Below, piece by piece: positions 44,319-54,277 of a DNA stretch of 64,000 nucleotides. The stretch lies in NCBI RefSeq assembly GCF_003473485.1, contig NC_053045.1, positions 50,014,494-50,078,493 of the forward strand. The letters are read 5' to 3'. Position numbers and translations under genes: made by a program. The notes beneath the pieces were generated by a model. It made no database searches. It was not told the origin of the DNA and saw nothing but the letters and a program-made list of their open reading frames with translations. Positions within the stretch are counted from its first letter, which is position 1; every line of letters starts with the position of its first letter. The DNA comes from Medicago truncatula (Eukaryota > Streptophyta > Magnoliopsida > Fabales > Fabaceae).

Positions 44319-46200
44319 TTTTTTTTTTTGAAACAGCTTATATTAATAACACCGAAATATACAAGCGGTACACATTACAGTGGAGGCCAAGAAGCCAAAA
44401 AAGGAAAAGAGCAGGACTGCAGTTGTAACACTGCAGAAAACAACAGCCAACCAGCAACCTGAAAAAACCAAGAAACTCCCTAAAAACTGAAAACAGAACA
44501 CCGGGAAGTCAGCAAGCCTAAAACAGATCCTGCTATCAAAACATACGCCAAAACACAACCTGAACCCAGCAACCAGCGACACCAAAAGTCCCGGACACCT
44601 CTAAAACTACCCCACCTGTCGGAGCAAGCATTCCTTGGGGTTCCAACACCACTCAAAAAAGAGGCAGTGAGGACTCTTAAGTCTTGTAATCGCCCAATTC
44701 CAAGAGAGCACCTTAATGTCATCAACAATTTCCCCATAATCTTTCACAATAGAATTAAAAATCCTATCATTCCTCGTTTTCCAAATCGTCCAAAGAACCG
44801 CATGCCAAATCATCCAATAACCTTTACGAAGCTTTAGTCTCCCAATCTCCCCACTCCAACACTCAAAATGTTGGAAGAGCGTTTGAGGAGTAATAAAATT
44901 AATCCCCAACCGGCAATATACCATCGACCACACTTTGAAGGACATATCACAGTGTAGAAAAAGATGAGCCGCCGTTTCTCCCACTTGATCACAAAACACA
45001 CACCTAACCGAGGACTCCGTTGGGAGAATACGCCGTTTCAAAAGGTTATCCTTAGTGGGGATACGATCAAGGAGCGATTGCCACGAGAAAACCACCACTT
45101 TAAAGGGTGTCGGACTCTTCCAAACCGAACCAAACACCATAGCTTTAGTATTCTCCAAAGGCTCCGGCGGCATTTGCAATTTCACATGAAGGGAATAGGA
45201 TGATGAGACCGAGCAGATCCCTCCCTCCTCCAACTTCCACCACCAAGAATCCATTGGCTCGGAAACCTCCCGCCCCTCCAACTCATCTAGGAGAATATGT
45301 ATTAAACCCTCTTCCCAAACAAACAGACTTCTCCTCCACGTTAGATTCCAATCACCATCCACCCAAACCTCCCCAACCATTGCTTCTTTTTGACTAGAAA
45401 TTGAGAAAAGCCTCGGGAATGTTAGATATAGTGCCTCATTTCCCACCCAATGGTCTAGCCAAAACCTAGTAGTCTCCCCATTTCCCACCTTCCTCACCAT
45501 CTCCCTATTAAACCAATTTGCCCCCACCACTCCTTCCAAAGACATCAAATCTAACCACCACCTCGAAGCCAATGATGACCAAGAATTATAGATTGGGTCC
45601 AAAAGAAAATTAATGCGGCTCCCATATTTACACCGAAGGACATCCTTTCACAACGGTTGTTCCGGTTGCACCAACCTCCACCTCCACTTAGCCAAAAGGC
45701 TAATATTTACCAACTTCATATCTCGGACCCCTAAACCTCCCTTATCACGGGGTAAACACACCGTTGCCCATTTCACCCAACACACTTTCTTTCCACCGTT
45801 AACACCTCCCCATAGGAATTCTCTTTGAATTCTCACCACCCTCTTCCACACCTTTACCGGCAACTTAAAAAAAGCAAGATAAAAATTAGGAATAGCATTC
45901 AACACCGCATTAAGAAGGACCACACGCCCTCCAAGACTCACATACTTATTTCCCCAAGAATTAAGCCTTTTCTTCAAAACATCCAACAACGGCTCCCAAG
46001 TCGACAACCTTCGCGGATTTGCCCCTACCGGTAAACCCAAGTATTGAAACGGGGGAGAACCTTCCCTACAATTCATAAAATTGCACGCCGCATCCATAAA
46101 CTCCCTACCAACATTCACTCCTATCAAACAACTCTTAGCAAAATTAACCTTCAACCCCGAAGCCATTTCAAAACCTCTTAACAAAGCCTTAAGTGGCATT
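44319..46200 (-). mobile_element. 5'-truncated LINE nested in the ORF1 relic
   Basis: The T-run at 44319-44329 is the A-tail on the minus strand, and the 5' end is cut within the reverse transcriptase at about 46200. ATTATT occurs at both borders (44310-44315 and 46199-46204), a possible short target duplication. Its 3' end matches the truncated copy at 27127-27590, so this LINE family has moved at least twice locally. Confidence 0.85.
44607..46199 (-). pseudogene. LINE ORF2 fragment: end of reverse transcriptase and zinc-binding region, one nonsense codon
   Basis: A single frame runs from 46199 to the stop at 44607-44609, broken only by a TGA at 45648-45650 where the family has Trp (QPEQPL-stop-KDVLRCKYG). 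Before the stop is the C-terminal reverse-transcriptase part (GLKVNFAKSCLIGVN, PFQYLGLPVG, LGGRVVLLNAVLNAIPNF, GGLGVRDM). After it is the zf-RVT part (WKSPTPFKVVVFSWQ, IPTKDNLLKRR, CVFCDQVGETAAHLFLHCD). No RNase H follows, unlike the LINE at the left edge. The near-intact frame implies a fairly recent insertion. Confidence 0.88.
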
Positions 46201-46699
46201 ATTTGTTACACATTCAACTGATTCCTTTCTCAAATCATTCTTCGGAACAGGCGAAGGTTTGTTCCCCATGCGTTTATGCTTCTCATTTGTGGCCACTTTT
46301 TCTTGATCCACTTTAACAAGTTTACAAGACGAAAAGCATAACCTTCTCTTTCAACCCACAACTTATTATGTCTAATGTTATCAGATAAATCAATATCAAC
46401 TAAAACTCTTGCAAAATGTCCAAAAGATCTCCCGAGAGGGCACTTACTTGTTTCAGCATCCAATCGCAAAGGCGTACCAAGACAGCTAGCAATTGCAAAG
46501 ATAATATTATCACTCCAATATTCTTAATGCAATTCAAGAAAATGAACCAAACATTGAATTGTTGTCTATTTGTAATTATTCGAATTAAAGTCGGGAGTCC
46601 AAGCGAAAAGTTTGAGAAAACCAGGCTTTAGGCTCCATGAAAGCACCGCACGAACACGTTGGACATAGTAAAATATTGACACTATAAACACTACAACAA

Positions 46700-46860
46700 A
46701 TTAGTTTGGGTGAGAGCATTTTACATGACAAATTGGTTCGATTCCTTGCAATACCCTTTTTTATATTAATTTAAAAAAAAAAATTGCAACTCACCGGGAG
46801 TTGAACACACGACATGCAAATCATCCACAACAAAGCATACTGCTAGACCAAGAAAGGTGA
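46700..46860. mobile_element. Two SINE-like tRNA heads in inverted orientation
   Basis: The plus strand shows GGGTGAGAGC and, after 20 bases, GGTTCGATTCC (A- and B-box-like). After an A-rich junction near 46775, the minus strand of 46785-46860 shows GGTCTAGCAGTATGC and GTGTTCAACTCCCGG. Each part looks like a degraded tRNA-derived SINE head. Borders are uncertain. Confidence 0.45.
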
Positions 46861-46872
46861 AGTTGAAGTAAA

Positions 46873-48154
46873 TGGCACTAGAAGGGGGGTTGAATAGTGA
46901 CCCTTTAAAAATTCTTTGTACTCTTAGAGAGTTTGAACTCTCAAGACTTTGCTTGGAGTAAGATGATTAGTAAAACAATAAATAAATTTGTAATACTAAA
47001 ATAAACAAAGCAGAAAGTAAAGAGTAGAGTTTAAGAGAGATCACACAGAGAAGTTATCCTGATTCCCCCAATATGGGTTAGTCCAGTCCCCACAGCTTTT
47101 GTGAGATTATCCACTAGTTCTTGGGAGTTTCTTCCTCCTCTTTGCAATGTGCAAAACAATATGTATTCTCTAAGCCTCACCAGACTTACACTAACACTTG
47201 AGCTCTTGAAGAGCTTGAGGCTATACAACTATGTATTCTCTTAGCCTCACCAGGCTTACACCACTGATATTATTTGCTTCAGCAAGCTTACAATATCACT
47301 CAAGATTTTACAGGCTTGAGGATATACAATCAAAATGAGATTTGATGTTTGGATCCAATTACAACTTTCAAACTACTAAGAGAATGAGAGATTGTAGTTT
47401 GTAATACTCTTAGAAAGATGATCCGAAAATATGATTGAGTTCTGTAAGAGTATTTTTGATATTGAGATTGATTGATGAATTTATTGCTTGTGTGTAGGCT
47501 TATGATTGTATTGGAAATTCATGCTTTCTTTGTTGAGAGAAAGCTTCTATTTATAGCCAGCCTTCATCCTTCAATATTTGCAGCTGTTCATTCTTGTGTA
47601 GACGCCCTTGTTGTTGATAGGAATTGCAAAAGTGCCATTGTCCCATCTTTTGTACGTTGAGTTTGAGCTTGTCAGCCTTGACCTCAGATTTTAACACTAA
47701 GAGCTTGAGCTTGTCTTGGACCAGGAGCGTGTGTGAACAGTGAAAAGTACATGAACAGTGAAAAAATCTTTTCTTTTTACTATTGTTTCTTACTTGTTCT
47801 CCAAGATGCATCATTGTCATCATCCTTATCTTTAGTAAATGATTAACATATGACTGAAAGACAATTTTCCCTTGCATTTGCGCATGACATTCTTCGTAAT
47901 GCTTTCTTGGATTAAATCAACAATTAATCTTTCTTGATTAATAATGAACTACCATCATATTCTTCTTGAAAGCTTGAGCATAAACATCCAAGGATACATG
48001 GCTTTAACAATGTGTGAGAATTGGATTTTCCTATCCTTAATAAAATTCACTCAAGAGCACACATTAAATAACCAAATAAAATTATAATCTTAATTTTAAT
48101 ACAAGAGTTTGTTTATCATTTAAAAACAATTTCAAAGGAATTTTTGCTTCAACA
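46873..48154. repeat. Probable solo LTR or LTR remnant of a copia-type retrotransposon
   Basis: A stretch of about 1.3 kb starts TGGCACTAGAAGGGGGGTTGAATAG and ends near TTTTTGCTTCAACA. It includes a tandem array of degenerate 60-70 bp units (ATGTATTCTCT.AGCCTCACCAG.CTTACAC, then GCTTGAGG.TATACAA). The GAAGGGGGGTTGAATA start is one I associate with LTRs of large legume copia elements. No internal coding region follows on either side, so a solo LTR is likeliest. I could not find a matching 5-bp duplication. Confidence 0.45.
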
Positions 48155-49198
48155 AAAGGAACTTATATCATGCCTTATGGTGGATCCGCCCTACTAGTAC
48201 CTTACCGGTGATGTGGCCCCTCATTTTCTCTCGGAATCACGACTTTTGGGCGTTATATCTTAATTTTAGCATGACTCTAAATGATGGGATCTACGAGGGA
48301 TCACTACAATGGGAAGAAGCATGCACCTTCGACAATATTTATGGGACAAATGCAATAAGTCGATAATGTGAACTGCTAGCTTTGTATTGGATGCAGCTAT
48401 ATATGCATGTGTAAAAATTGAATCAATGATCAAATGCACCTAAATATCCATATGACACCAATTAAGTTTTTTTTTTTTTTTCCTTCATGTTTACATCCAA
48501 ACCCAACCATACTAACCAAACTCGATCTTTATTGATTCTGATATCGGTTTTACAAAATTAAGATTAATCATATGAAATTTGAACGAAACCATTATGTTTT
48601 ATCATTATTTCTTTTATTTTACATTACATTAGTTTTTCTACACTAATTTTTTTGGTATGTCAAGGTATCATCCGCACACAACTCAGGAGACTAATCATCT
48701 CACAGTAATTGAGATACATTTAAGATTTGTTTTTAAAGAGAATAGGAGGGTTTTGGAAGGATGAGATTAGAGGAAACAATAGAGAAATCGTTCAAATTTT
48801 TTGACTAGAGAATGATAATTAATACATATAATTAATGTATTTTTAACTCTGAAAGTATTATTTTTTTGAAGAAGAAATTTTGAAAGTATTATAACAACAT
48901 AGATTGGATTTGAAAAACTTGCATGACCTCCCCAAACCCTCCAAACTCCACCTCCAATACAATTTGTTAGTTCTTTTAAATAAGAGGGATTTTGTATTAC
49001 GAAAAAAACTAAACCCTCCAAAACCCTGAACTCTCATAGCCCTCCATTATTTTCACATTTTCCTTCCTTTTTTGCAAACCCTCCCCTCCCCTCCCCTAAA
49101 CCTCAGAAATAGAACCTTCAGGAATTGGCCTCATCCAACAAAAGTTTTTCCATACGCACCGACCACCGAAAATTGAATCTTGATTTAAATATATTTTT
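48155..49198. other. Spacer, no gene
   Basis: No supportable gene. The part at about 48740-49110 has AGGGTTTTGGAAGGATGAG at one side and CCTCCAAAACCCT repeats at the other, suggesting another degraded fold-back repeat. Confidence 0.35.
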
Positions 49199-49725
49199 GA
49201 CCAAATACCTCTTTTAGTCTTTATAGTTTGATAATTCTCAAGTTAGTCCTTTAAGTCTCAAAAGTTTTAAATAAGTCCTTTTAGATAATAAACTATTTCA
49301 CGGTTATCCATGTTGTCATTCTCCGTTTAACTGATGCTGATGTGGGCATTAAGTTGCTGACTTGGATCAAAACGATGCGTTTCAAAGGCTCCAGGTAGTC
49401 AGAATGTTGCGTTTAATGGTCACAAATGATCATTTATAGAGCTAGAAAAGCAACTATTGACAACAAGAGTCTTCTTTCTAGCCCTATAAATGAACATTTG
49501 AGATCATTAAACGTAGCGTTTTGACACCCTGGAGACTTAAAACACAGCGTTTTGATCCAAGTCATCAACTCAACAGTTAAATCGACATTAGTTAAACGGA
49601 GACTGACAATAGGGGTGACAATGAGATTGTTTATCAATTAAAAAGACCTATTTAAAACTTTTGAAACTTAAAGGACTAACTTAAAAATTTTGTCAAACTA
49701 AAATGACCAAAAATGGTATTTGGTC
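49199..49725. mobile_element. Long-palindrome (fold-back) element, 527 bp
   Basis: It starts GACCAAATACC and ends GGTATTTGGTC, and the two halves remain inverted copies over almost the full length. Examples are TCCGTTTAACTGATG at 49322 against its inverse at about 49590, and AATGATCATTTATAGAGCTAGAA against its inverse around the centre near 49460. A transcript through it would form one long hairpin. There is no coding sequence and the target duplication is unclear. Confidence 0.75.
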
Positions 49726-49913
49726 TTTTTTCTTAACAATATACATTACTTTTAACTAATTAAGAGATATGTATAATGTTATGAAAATAATTAAATTATG
49801 TATGGCCTATAAATATTTTAGAAAAGATAGTAAAAGATAAAAGAATACTTCCAGAAAAATTGATTAGAAAGGGAGAACCATGAAGTATTTCTTTAATACA
49901 CGTGACCACACTA

Positions 49914-50361
49914 CTTCCTCTGTTTTAAAATTGTTATTTAAGGTTTTTTCACGTATATTAAGAAATAAAAAAAATTGTCAAAAGGCATAACCATTTTACT
50001 AACCTGCCCGTAATAGCTATTGGTTTATTTTCCATATAAGTAAAATATATGACTTTGAATCCAGAAGCCCTAGCTCAACTGGTAAAATGTCGAAATTTTT
50101 AGGTCGGATGCCATGATCGGGGTTCGAACCCCGGTACTCCACTTGTGTGTGTGAGTTTACAATGACTTTGTCATTTCATCTATTAAAAAAAGTATATGAC
50201 TTTGAAATAAATTAATGTACACAACATTAATTAGAATGTATAATTGTAAAAGTTTATATTGAAAAGTGAAAAAAATATTTTTACTAAAAAATTATTTTAA
50301 GAAACTATTGATTTATTCATTCAAAAAAATTTATTTTTACTAAAAAATACTATGGAGGGAG
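49914..50361. mobile_element. Stowaway MITE interrupted by a SINE
   Basis: The left end CTTCCTCTGTTTTAAAATTG follows TA (49912-49913). The right end ..ACTATGGAGGGAG precedes TA (50362-50363). Without the SINE at 50060-50192 and one copy of its target duplication it is about 300 bp, a normal Stowaway size. Confidence 0.75.
50060..50192 (+). mobile_element. tRNA-derived SINE with perfect 14-bp target duplication
   Basis: The body is flanked by TATATGACTTTGAA on both sides (50046-50059 and 50193-50206). The head carries CTAGCTCAACTGGTAAAATG (A box) and GGTTCGAACCCCGG (perfect B box). It ends in TATTAAAAAAAG. The body differs from the SINEs at 6748 and 15316, so this is another family or subfamily. 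The intact boxes and perfect duplication point to a recent insertion. Confidence 0.88.
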
Positions 50362-50437
50362 TAATAAATTATGTAAAATGCTACTAGAACAGCAAGTTTT
50401 TGAAAACATAGCCAACCTATTAATATTTTCCAACCTA

Positions 50438-51227
50438 GGGTCTGTTTGGGAAACCTCAAAAAAGAGCTTTTAGCTTTTAGCTTATAGCTTATAAGCTCGT
50501 TTGACAAAAAAAGCTCTGTTTGGTAACACTTTTTCACCATGAGCTTATAGCTTATTTCACGAGCTTATAAGCTATTTTTCAGAAGCTATTTCAAGTAGCG
50601 TTTGAGCTTATAGCTTATAGCTTCTCACTTTTTCTTCCAATTTTACCCTTATTATTTCATTTAAATTGTATTTTTATCCATTATAATTTTTATAATAAGC
50701 TATGTAATAAAGACTATTATCCCTTTATTCCAATTTTTGTATATACATCAGCTGGTTTTTTTTTTTTTTTGAAAAAGTATATACCTTCGTTTTTTTTTAC
50801 GAAACAAAATACTATTATTCTATTAGTGTTACTTTTTTTTTTTTTTGAGGTAAGTGTTATTTTCTTTATTCTCTGTTATTAGTATTACTCTATTAGTGCT
50901 ACCTTTTTTTTTGTTATTGAGGTAAATGTTATTTTCTTTATAAAGTGGAAACACTTAAATGATAATAAATATAAGATAAAATTTTAGTGAATAAAATTTA
51001 ATTTAATTTATAATACATAGGATATATTAAATTAATAAATTTAAAGTATTTTTTTAAAGAAAAATTAGTTTACAAAATTACAAATACTTAAATTAATGAT
51101 ATAATTTTTATTATGAATTAAGAATACCCATTATGTCATTTTACATTTATCAGCTAGTTGAACCGCTATTTTTACCAAACACTTCAGTTAGCTTATCAGC
51201 TATCCGCTATTTTTACCAAACAGAGCC
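50438..51227. mobile_element. Tourist-like (PIF/Harbinger-type) element, copy 2
   Basis: 790 bp flanked by CTA (50435-50437 and 51228-51230). The ends are GGGTCTGTTTGG and CCAAACAGAGCC, inverted apart from one base. The left arm is rich in AGCTTATAGCTTATAAGCT units. The right arm has two TTTTTACCAAACA units with GCTATCCGCTA. It lies in inverted orientation to copies 1 and 3 and has no coding region. Confidence 0.85.
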
Positions 51228-51230
51228 CTA

Positions 51231-52438
51231 ACCTCCACTCCTCGATGTTGAAAGTTTGACCAAAATATTTACAAAACAACGCATACGCATTTTGTGAATT
51301 TGCCAGAAACTTCCTTCACGTACGATATATCTCAAAAATTAGAAATATAGATGCCACTTGCCATTAAATTTAGAAATTTAAAATCAAATAAACTTGTTAG
51401 CGAAAAAGGTTAACTTGTGAGTAAATGAGTCTTTATCGCTCCAACTATGTTATTTTTCCTAAAAAAAAAAATCACTTCTATTTTAAGTTCTAATGAAAAG
51501 ATTTATAATAGGAGAATCTTAGTTAGCTTGTAAGCCTATCAAATTCTTTTAATATTGTATTACTTTATCAATTAGTAGAACTTATGAAATAAACCCAAAT
51601 ATAGAAAACAACAACCACAGGCAGCGATGATAACTCGTGTTTATTCCACACTCAAGTCAAGAGAAATTGCATAAACAACGCAATAAATTATTTGAGGCAA
51701 AACAAGAGACCAAGAAAACTTGTATTTATTTGTAAAAAAAACACTAACCCTTTCGTCACTGGAGCAGCGGTGACCGGATGGGATGCATTTGCGGAGGAAG
51801 AGGACGGAAGGACAGAGTTTTGTTGCGGTGAAGACATGGTGATGACGAAAACGGTTAGAGAAGAGAAATGAATTCAATTTTGTGTTACTTTGATAGACTT
51901 TAATTTGGATTAAATACCAGTTCAGATTGATCATATTCACCACTTTATGGATCCGCGTAACAAACAATTCACAAAGTATTTAAGGAAAAAAAGCAATTTG
52001 AACATGTGAGGAAAACCAATTACATGACCTAACTTAGATGCATTTTAGAATTTCTTATGGTTTAAGTAAGATAAAAGAAAAAATAAAAGAATACGATACG
52101 ATTCATAGCTAGAGTTACTATTATTTGACCTTCTTAACTGTTATTGGTATTGTGTGTGGAATGGATTGAAATAAAATTGGGAGAGTTTAAGTAGCATTTT
52201 ATGTACACGTGGTGGATGGCCATTGGATATGTTCTCTCATAGCCACAAATTGCAATTCTATTACTAGTACCACTTCCATTTATTTGTACCAAAATAATTT
52301 AAAATCAGAGAAAAATATAATTTTTATTATAAAACTCGTAGAATAATAACAAAAATAGAGAGAATAGAGAGAAATATTATTATTCTCTAGTGTACTATCA
52401 AATGTACAAATGAGCTATATTTATAGGGAAATGAAGTA
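51231..52438. other. Spacer with a possible exon fragment
   Basis: On the minus strand an ATG at 51837 opens a Ser/Pro/Ala-rich frame (MSSPQQNSVLPSSSSANAS, then TAAPVTKG) reaching a GT donor-like site near 51747. It could be a first exon of a lost gene, but no continuation was found. The rest shows no gene. Confidence 0.25.
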
Positions 52439-52640
52439 GAATTTTGCTCTTCATCCAGCACATTCGTTCGCGCCCTGAATGTTTTTCAAATATAACCCTG
52501 CGTGAGTTAAGTCACGCTGCGTGACTTAACTCACACACCTCACAAGTTCTGCGTGACTTAAGTCACGCACCACTGAGCCTCTACGCGAGTTAACTTGCGC
52601 AAGTTGGCCGGTGGTAAAAACTGAAGCACAAACGTTTTTG
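52439..52640. repeat. Cluster of GTTAAC/CTTAAG-centred palindromes (family member 3)
   Basis: It begins GAATTTTGCTCTTC, like the element at 30278. On the minus strand it shares AACGTTTGTGCTTCAGTT and CCGGCCAACTTGCGC with the cluster at 32975. Inside are a 14-bp inverted pair (GTGAGTTAAGTCAC, GCTGC loop, GTGACTTAACTCAC; about 52502-52534), a perfect 18-bp palindrome GCGTGACTTAAGTCACGC (52551-52568), and AACTTGCGCAAGTT (52592-52605). Exact ends are not certain. Confidence 0.65.
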
Positions 52641-54277
52641 GGACGGTGGTCAATGCTTTTGATTGGTTTTTACACGTTTTTTTTTTAGTTTTTCACACGT
52701 TTTTGGACCTCACTAAGTGCTATCTACCTTATACCACCTATAAAAACCTCACATACTTCCTCTTTTCCTCACATTTTCTCCTCCCACTCTCTCCCCCTCT
52801 TTCTCTTCTTCTTCTTCTTTGTTTCTATAGTCTCTAGGGTCTTTATACCCCTTTAGGTAAATATCGGTGGCTTTTGGGGGAAGTAGTGGTCCGTTAGGTT
52901 GGTGAAAAAGACATCATCCCTTGAGGTAAAAGTAGGTTTGCTTCCTTTTACTCCAAAAATCTTTTTACCGTGAGTAAAAAGAATCATCATGGGGGTATAA
53001 AAGGAACCAAATTTAAATTTAACTCGAGGTATCTTGATGTCGTTTTCCCCAACAGGACAGTTCACTATTTTCCCCAAGAGTTATTGGTATATACCGAAGA
53101 GGGTAAAATATATGTATTAATTATTGTAATGTTTGAATCATATTAATAAAATGAGAGTTATATTTATTAATTTTGTTTTTTATTTATATTCATTTTTGCA
53201 TTTATTTTATGTTTATGATTATGTATTGAATCAATAAAATCAAATTTATTTTTTAATTTTGTATTTAATGAATAAATAAATTAGAATAAAATCGAATTTA
53301 TTTTAAGTGCATAAATAAATTAGAATAAAGTGACTAAATAATTTAGAATAAAGTAAATAAAATATTTTAGAATAAAAAAATAAAGTAGTTTATGGATTAA
53401 GCTCAATAATCTAGTAGTATGACCCATTAATCCATTTGCTATTTGGACATCCACTATTAATATTTATAACATTCTCCCTTGGAAGCTCATTGAGGATATG
53501 CCTCATTAAAATCTTACTAGAGAAAAACTTAGTGGAAAAAAAAAATCCAGTAAAGGAAAAATAGTACAATAACCATTTTGTGTGTGATACTTTGATTCAT
53601 TAAAAACCTTACTAGGAAAACTCAATGGGATAAAACCATGGATAAGGAAGAAGAAAAAAAGAGCAAAACACATTGATGTTTCCCCCTCATAAAGACAATC
53701 ATATTTGAGAGGAAAAAAAGTCAAATAATATTTGTTATAGAAACTCAAAAGTTTTAATTGCAGTGACTTTGTTGAAAGATTTGGTTTGTCTTCTTCATAT
53801 TAGCATTGCTTGAGAAGTTCTTCCTATTGAGTTGTTGCAAGAGCACCTTTAAGAAATCAACAAGTTTCTTGTATTTGTAAAATCATCATCTTTAATAAAA
53901 GATCATTCTCCACTTCATTGATTATGTTGTTTCTCTAAGATACAAAACGTATGTTTGACTTTGTTCTGATGACAAAAATAAAATACCACGATACATATAA
54001 TTAACAAAATACATTAATGTCCTCGTTTGAACTAAAATATGATCTTTAGGACCGATTCAAGTAGACTTTTTTAATTTTTTTTTTTTTTAGAGAGAATGAT
54101 CTAATAATTCCGAGTTCTGTAAAAATACGAAAAATGAGAGAAAAAGAAAAGTGTGGATCTATCTAGAACAAAGCCGCAAGCAAGACAAAAAAAAAGGGAA
54201 AGAAAAACACCTACCCCCAAAAATGCATCTTCTGAGTTGAAGAAGTATAAACAAATTCACAAATAAATTCCAGTAAA
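52641..54277. other. Spacer with probable LTR-retrotransposon remnants
   Basis: At 53460-53700 are strings such as TGCCTCATTAAAATCTTACT and CATTAAAAACCTTACTAGGA followed by AACTCAATGGGATAAAACC. I associate these with copia-type LTRs. At 52737 a TATAAAAACC is followed by a pyrimidine-rich leader. At 53250-53390 an ATAAATTAGAATAAA motif recurs about four times. No coding part is visible. The last 250 bases should include the CCS promoter, but I see no clear TATA box. Confidence 0.35.

Larger units (their letters stand above)
43650..46640 (-). mobile_element. LINE ORF1 relic, split by a later LINE
   Basis: On the minus strand the frame starts near 46640 (PGFLKLFAWTPDFN), is cut at about 46200, resumes at 44318 and ends at 43815. 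A 3' untranslated stretch and an A-run (T-run at about 43650-43661) follow directly. ORF2 would be expected between ORF1 and the tail but is absent. The piece between 44319 and 46200 is a separate insertion. Confidence 0.65.
43815..46640 (-). pseudogene. LINE ORF1 protein (DUF4283-like) pseudogene, interrupted
   Basis: The first part (about 46640-46203) reads FLKLFAWTPDFNSNNYKQTT and, after one stop, EYWSDNIIFAIASCLGTPLR, GRSFGHFARVLVDIDLS, WVEREGYAF. This is the DUF4283/zinc-knuckle ORF1 domain of plant LINEs, an RNA-binding chaperone by family knowledge. The second part (44318-43815) holds the tail, with two stops and then MQVLGIVPMKAQQTVNFLSE, FQLVVPGKKKLKKK and SSRSPH before the final stop. 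A LINE inserted between the two parts. The stops and the split show it is dead. Confidence 0.7.

Noticed and set aside
44343..44737. Cys/Phe-rich minus-strand open frames
   Set aside because: They lie in the 3' untranslated part and shifted frames of the nested LINE.
50064..50145. tRNA gene candidate
   Set aside because: Intact A and B boxes, but it is the head of a SINE flanked by a 14-bp target duplication.
51641..51967. 108-codon minus-strand open frame
   Set aside because: The full translation shows no domain. Only a short Ser-rich start in another frame (from 51837) looked exon-like, and it has no continuation.
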